The translations under genes were made by a program, and so were the position numbers. Positions 63,699-64,000 of a DNA stretch of 64,000 nucleotides are shown here, piece by piece; within the stretch, counting starts at the first letter, position 1, and each line of letters begins with the position of its first letter. The stretch is taken from NCBI GenBank assembly GCA_002336105.1, contig DDEQ01000004.1:42067-106066 (forward strand), given 5' to 3'. This DNA comes from Chthonomonas sp. UBA1950. Lineage in GTDB: Bacteria; Armatimonadota; Fimbriimonadia; Fimbriimonadales; Fimbriimonadaceae. The notes beneath the pieces were generated by a model. That model searched no databases, had not been told where the DNA came from, and saw nothing but the letters and a program-made list of their open reading frames with translations.

Positions 63699-64000
63699 AT
63701 GCCAGAACTTCCAGAAGTAGAGACTGTTCGACGCCTTCTCAGTCGAGTCTTAGTCGGACACATCATCACCGAAGCCGAGGTTCCCAAAGACGACATTGTG
63801 CTTGGCAACCATTCTCCGGAGACTATTCGTAATCGGTTTGTTGGGCAGAAAGTGACCGGAGTCGGGCGTCACGGCAAATTCTTCTGGTTTGAGTTCGCCG
63901 ACCACCCGTGGGTTTTCGCCCATCTCGGAATGGCAGGTTGGATTCGTGAAATCGGTGCTCCCACAATTCGTCTAAGGGAACACGGAAACGCACCCTTTGA
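63699..64000 (+). CDS. mutM: Formamidopyrimidine-DNA glycosylase, N-terminal part (runs off window end)
   Basis: A DNA repair glycosylase/AP lyase removing 8-oxoguanine and FaPy lesions. MPELPEVETVRRLL provides the catalytic Pro2 and Glu3 and is diagnostic of Fpg. Lys in GRHGKFFWFEF and the downstream HLGMAGWIRE match the family. The first 100 residues are visible; the H2TH and zinc finger lie outside. TATCCT (63683-63688) may be its own -10 box. Confidence 0.93.
   Translation, partial: MPELPEVETVRRLLSRVLVGHIITEAEVPKDDIVLGNHSPETIRNRFVGQKVTGVGRHGKFFWFEFADHPWVFAHLGMAGWIREIGAPTIRLREHGNAPF

Overview
The window looks like a chromosomal segment of an Armatimonadota bacterium, probably a Fimbriimonas-like member. 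The evidence is four scattered prepilin-like genes with near-identical N-termini ([18 protein letters not shown]) and C-terminal ADGH motifs, a proteasome-alpha-like gene, a PEP-CTERM protein, a DUF1559-style secretome, flagellin, and a moderate base composition. No rRNA, tRNA, CRISPR array, prophage or intact insertion sequence was seen. Most of the window is core-type chromosome, and the more unusual material is spread through it.

Layout. 1-2.7 kb: the 5' part of fhs, then a GH43 glycosidase divergent from an ArsR-type regulator. 2.7-6.4 kb: two prepilin-like genes with a lipoprotein and a secreted protein, and MntR between them. 6.8-8.0 kb: an HTH-membrane-TPR protein. 8.4-11.1 kb: an ftsE-ftsX-M23 peptidase operon for cell-wall cleavage at division. 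11.1-14.3 kb (minus): a biotin-carrier-like protein lacking its lysine, a pilin-like protein, a MerR regulator and a GT2-TPR glycosyltransferase. 14.4-19.7 kb: gyrB and a very large SARP/AAA/TPR regulator. 19.8-21.8 kb: prepilin, lipoprotein and TlpA-like oxidoreductase. 21.9-26.4 kb (minus): glucan phosphorylase, comEA and cysS. 26.5-33.9 kb: thioredoxin-fold protein, flagellin, proteasome-alpha-like protein, M50 protease, an S53 peptidase whose signal peptide is cut off by an in-frame TGA, and a PEP-CTERM protein.

34-46.3 kb: mscS and a DUF554 gene, then a sugar-phosphate locus. On the minus strand E2-PHP-SDR-ADH-GutQ-MtlD are tightly packed. Divergent from them are a DeoR regulator and a single-chain fused E1 alpha/beta thiamine-dependent dehydrogenase. 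This is the best candidate in the window for an undescribed catabolic pathway. 46.4-51.9 kb: HAD hydrolase, queA, an HTH protein, an FG-GAP/UnbV protein, small proteins (one with an elaborate leader), a lipoprotein and a response regulator. 52.4-61.1 kb: GH31, DUF58, ribBA, three exported or membrane proteins including PqaA, and a PhoR-like kinase. 61.2-64 kb: an HslV-like protein lacking Thr1, a lipoprotein-prepilin pair, a RAYT-like protein lacking its catalytic residues, and the 5' part of mutM.

Two patterns run through the whole window. First, many genes have a TANNNT -10 box ending about 5-10 nt before the start codon and no Shine-Dalgarno sequence, which suggests widespread leaderless transcription alongside SD-led genes such as fliC. 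Second, three enzyme families appear as homologues without their catalytic residue (biotin carrier, HslV, RAYT).
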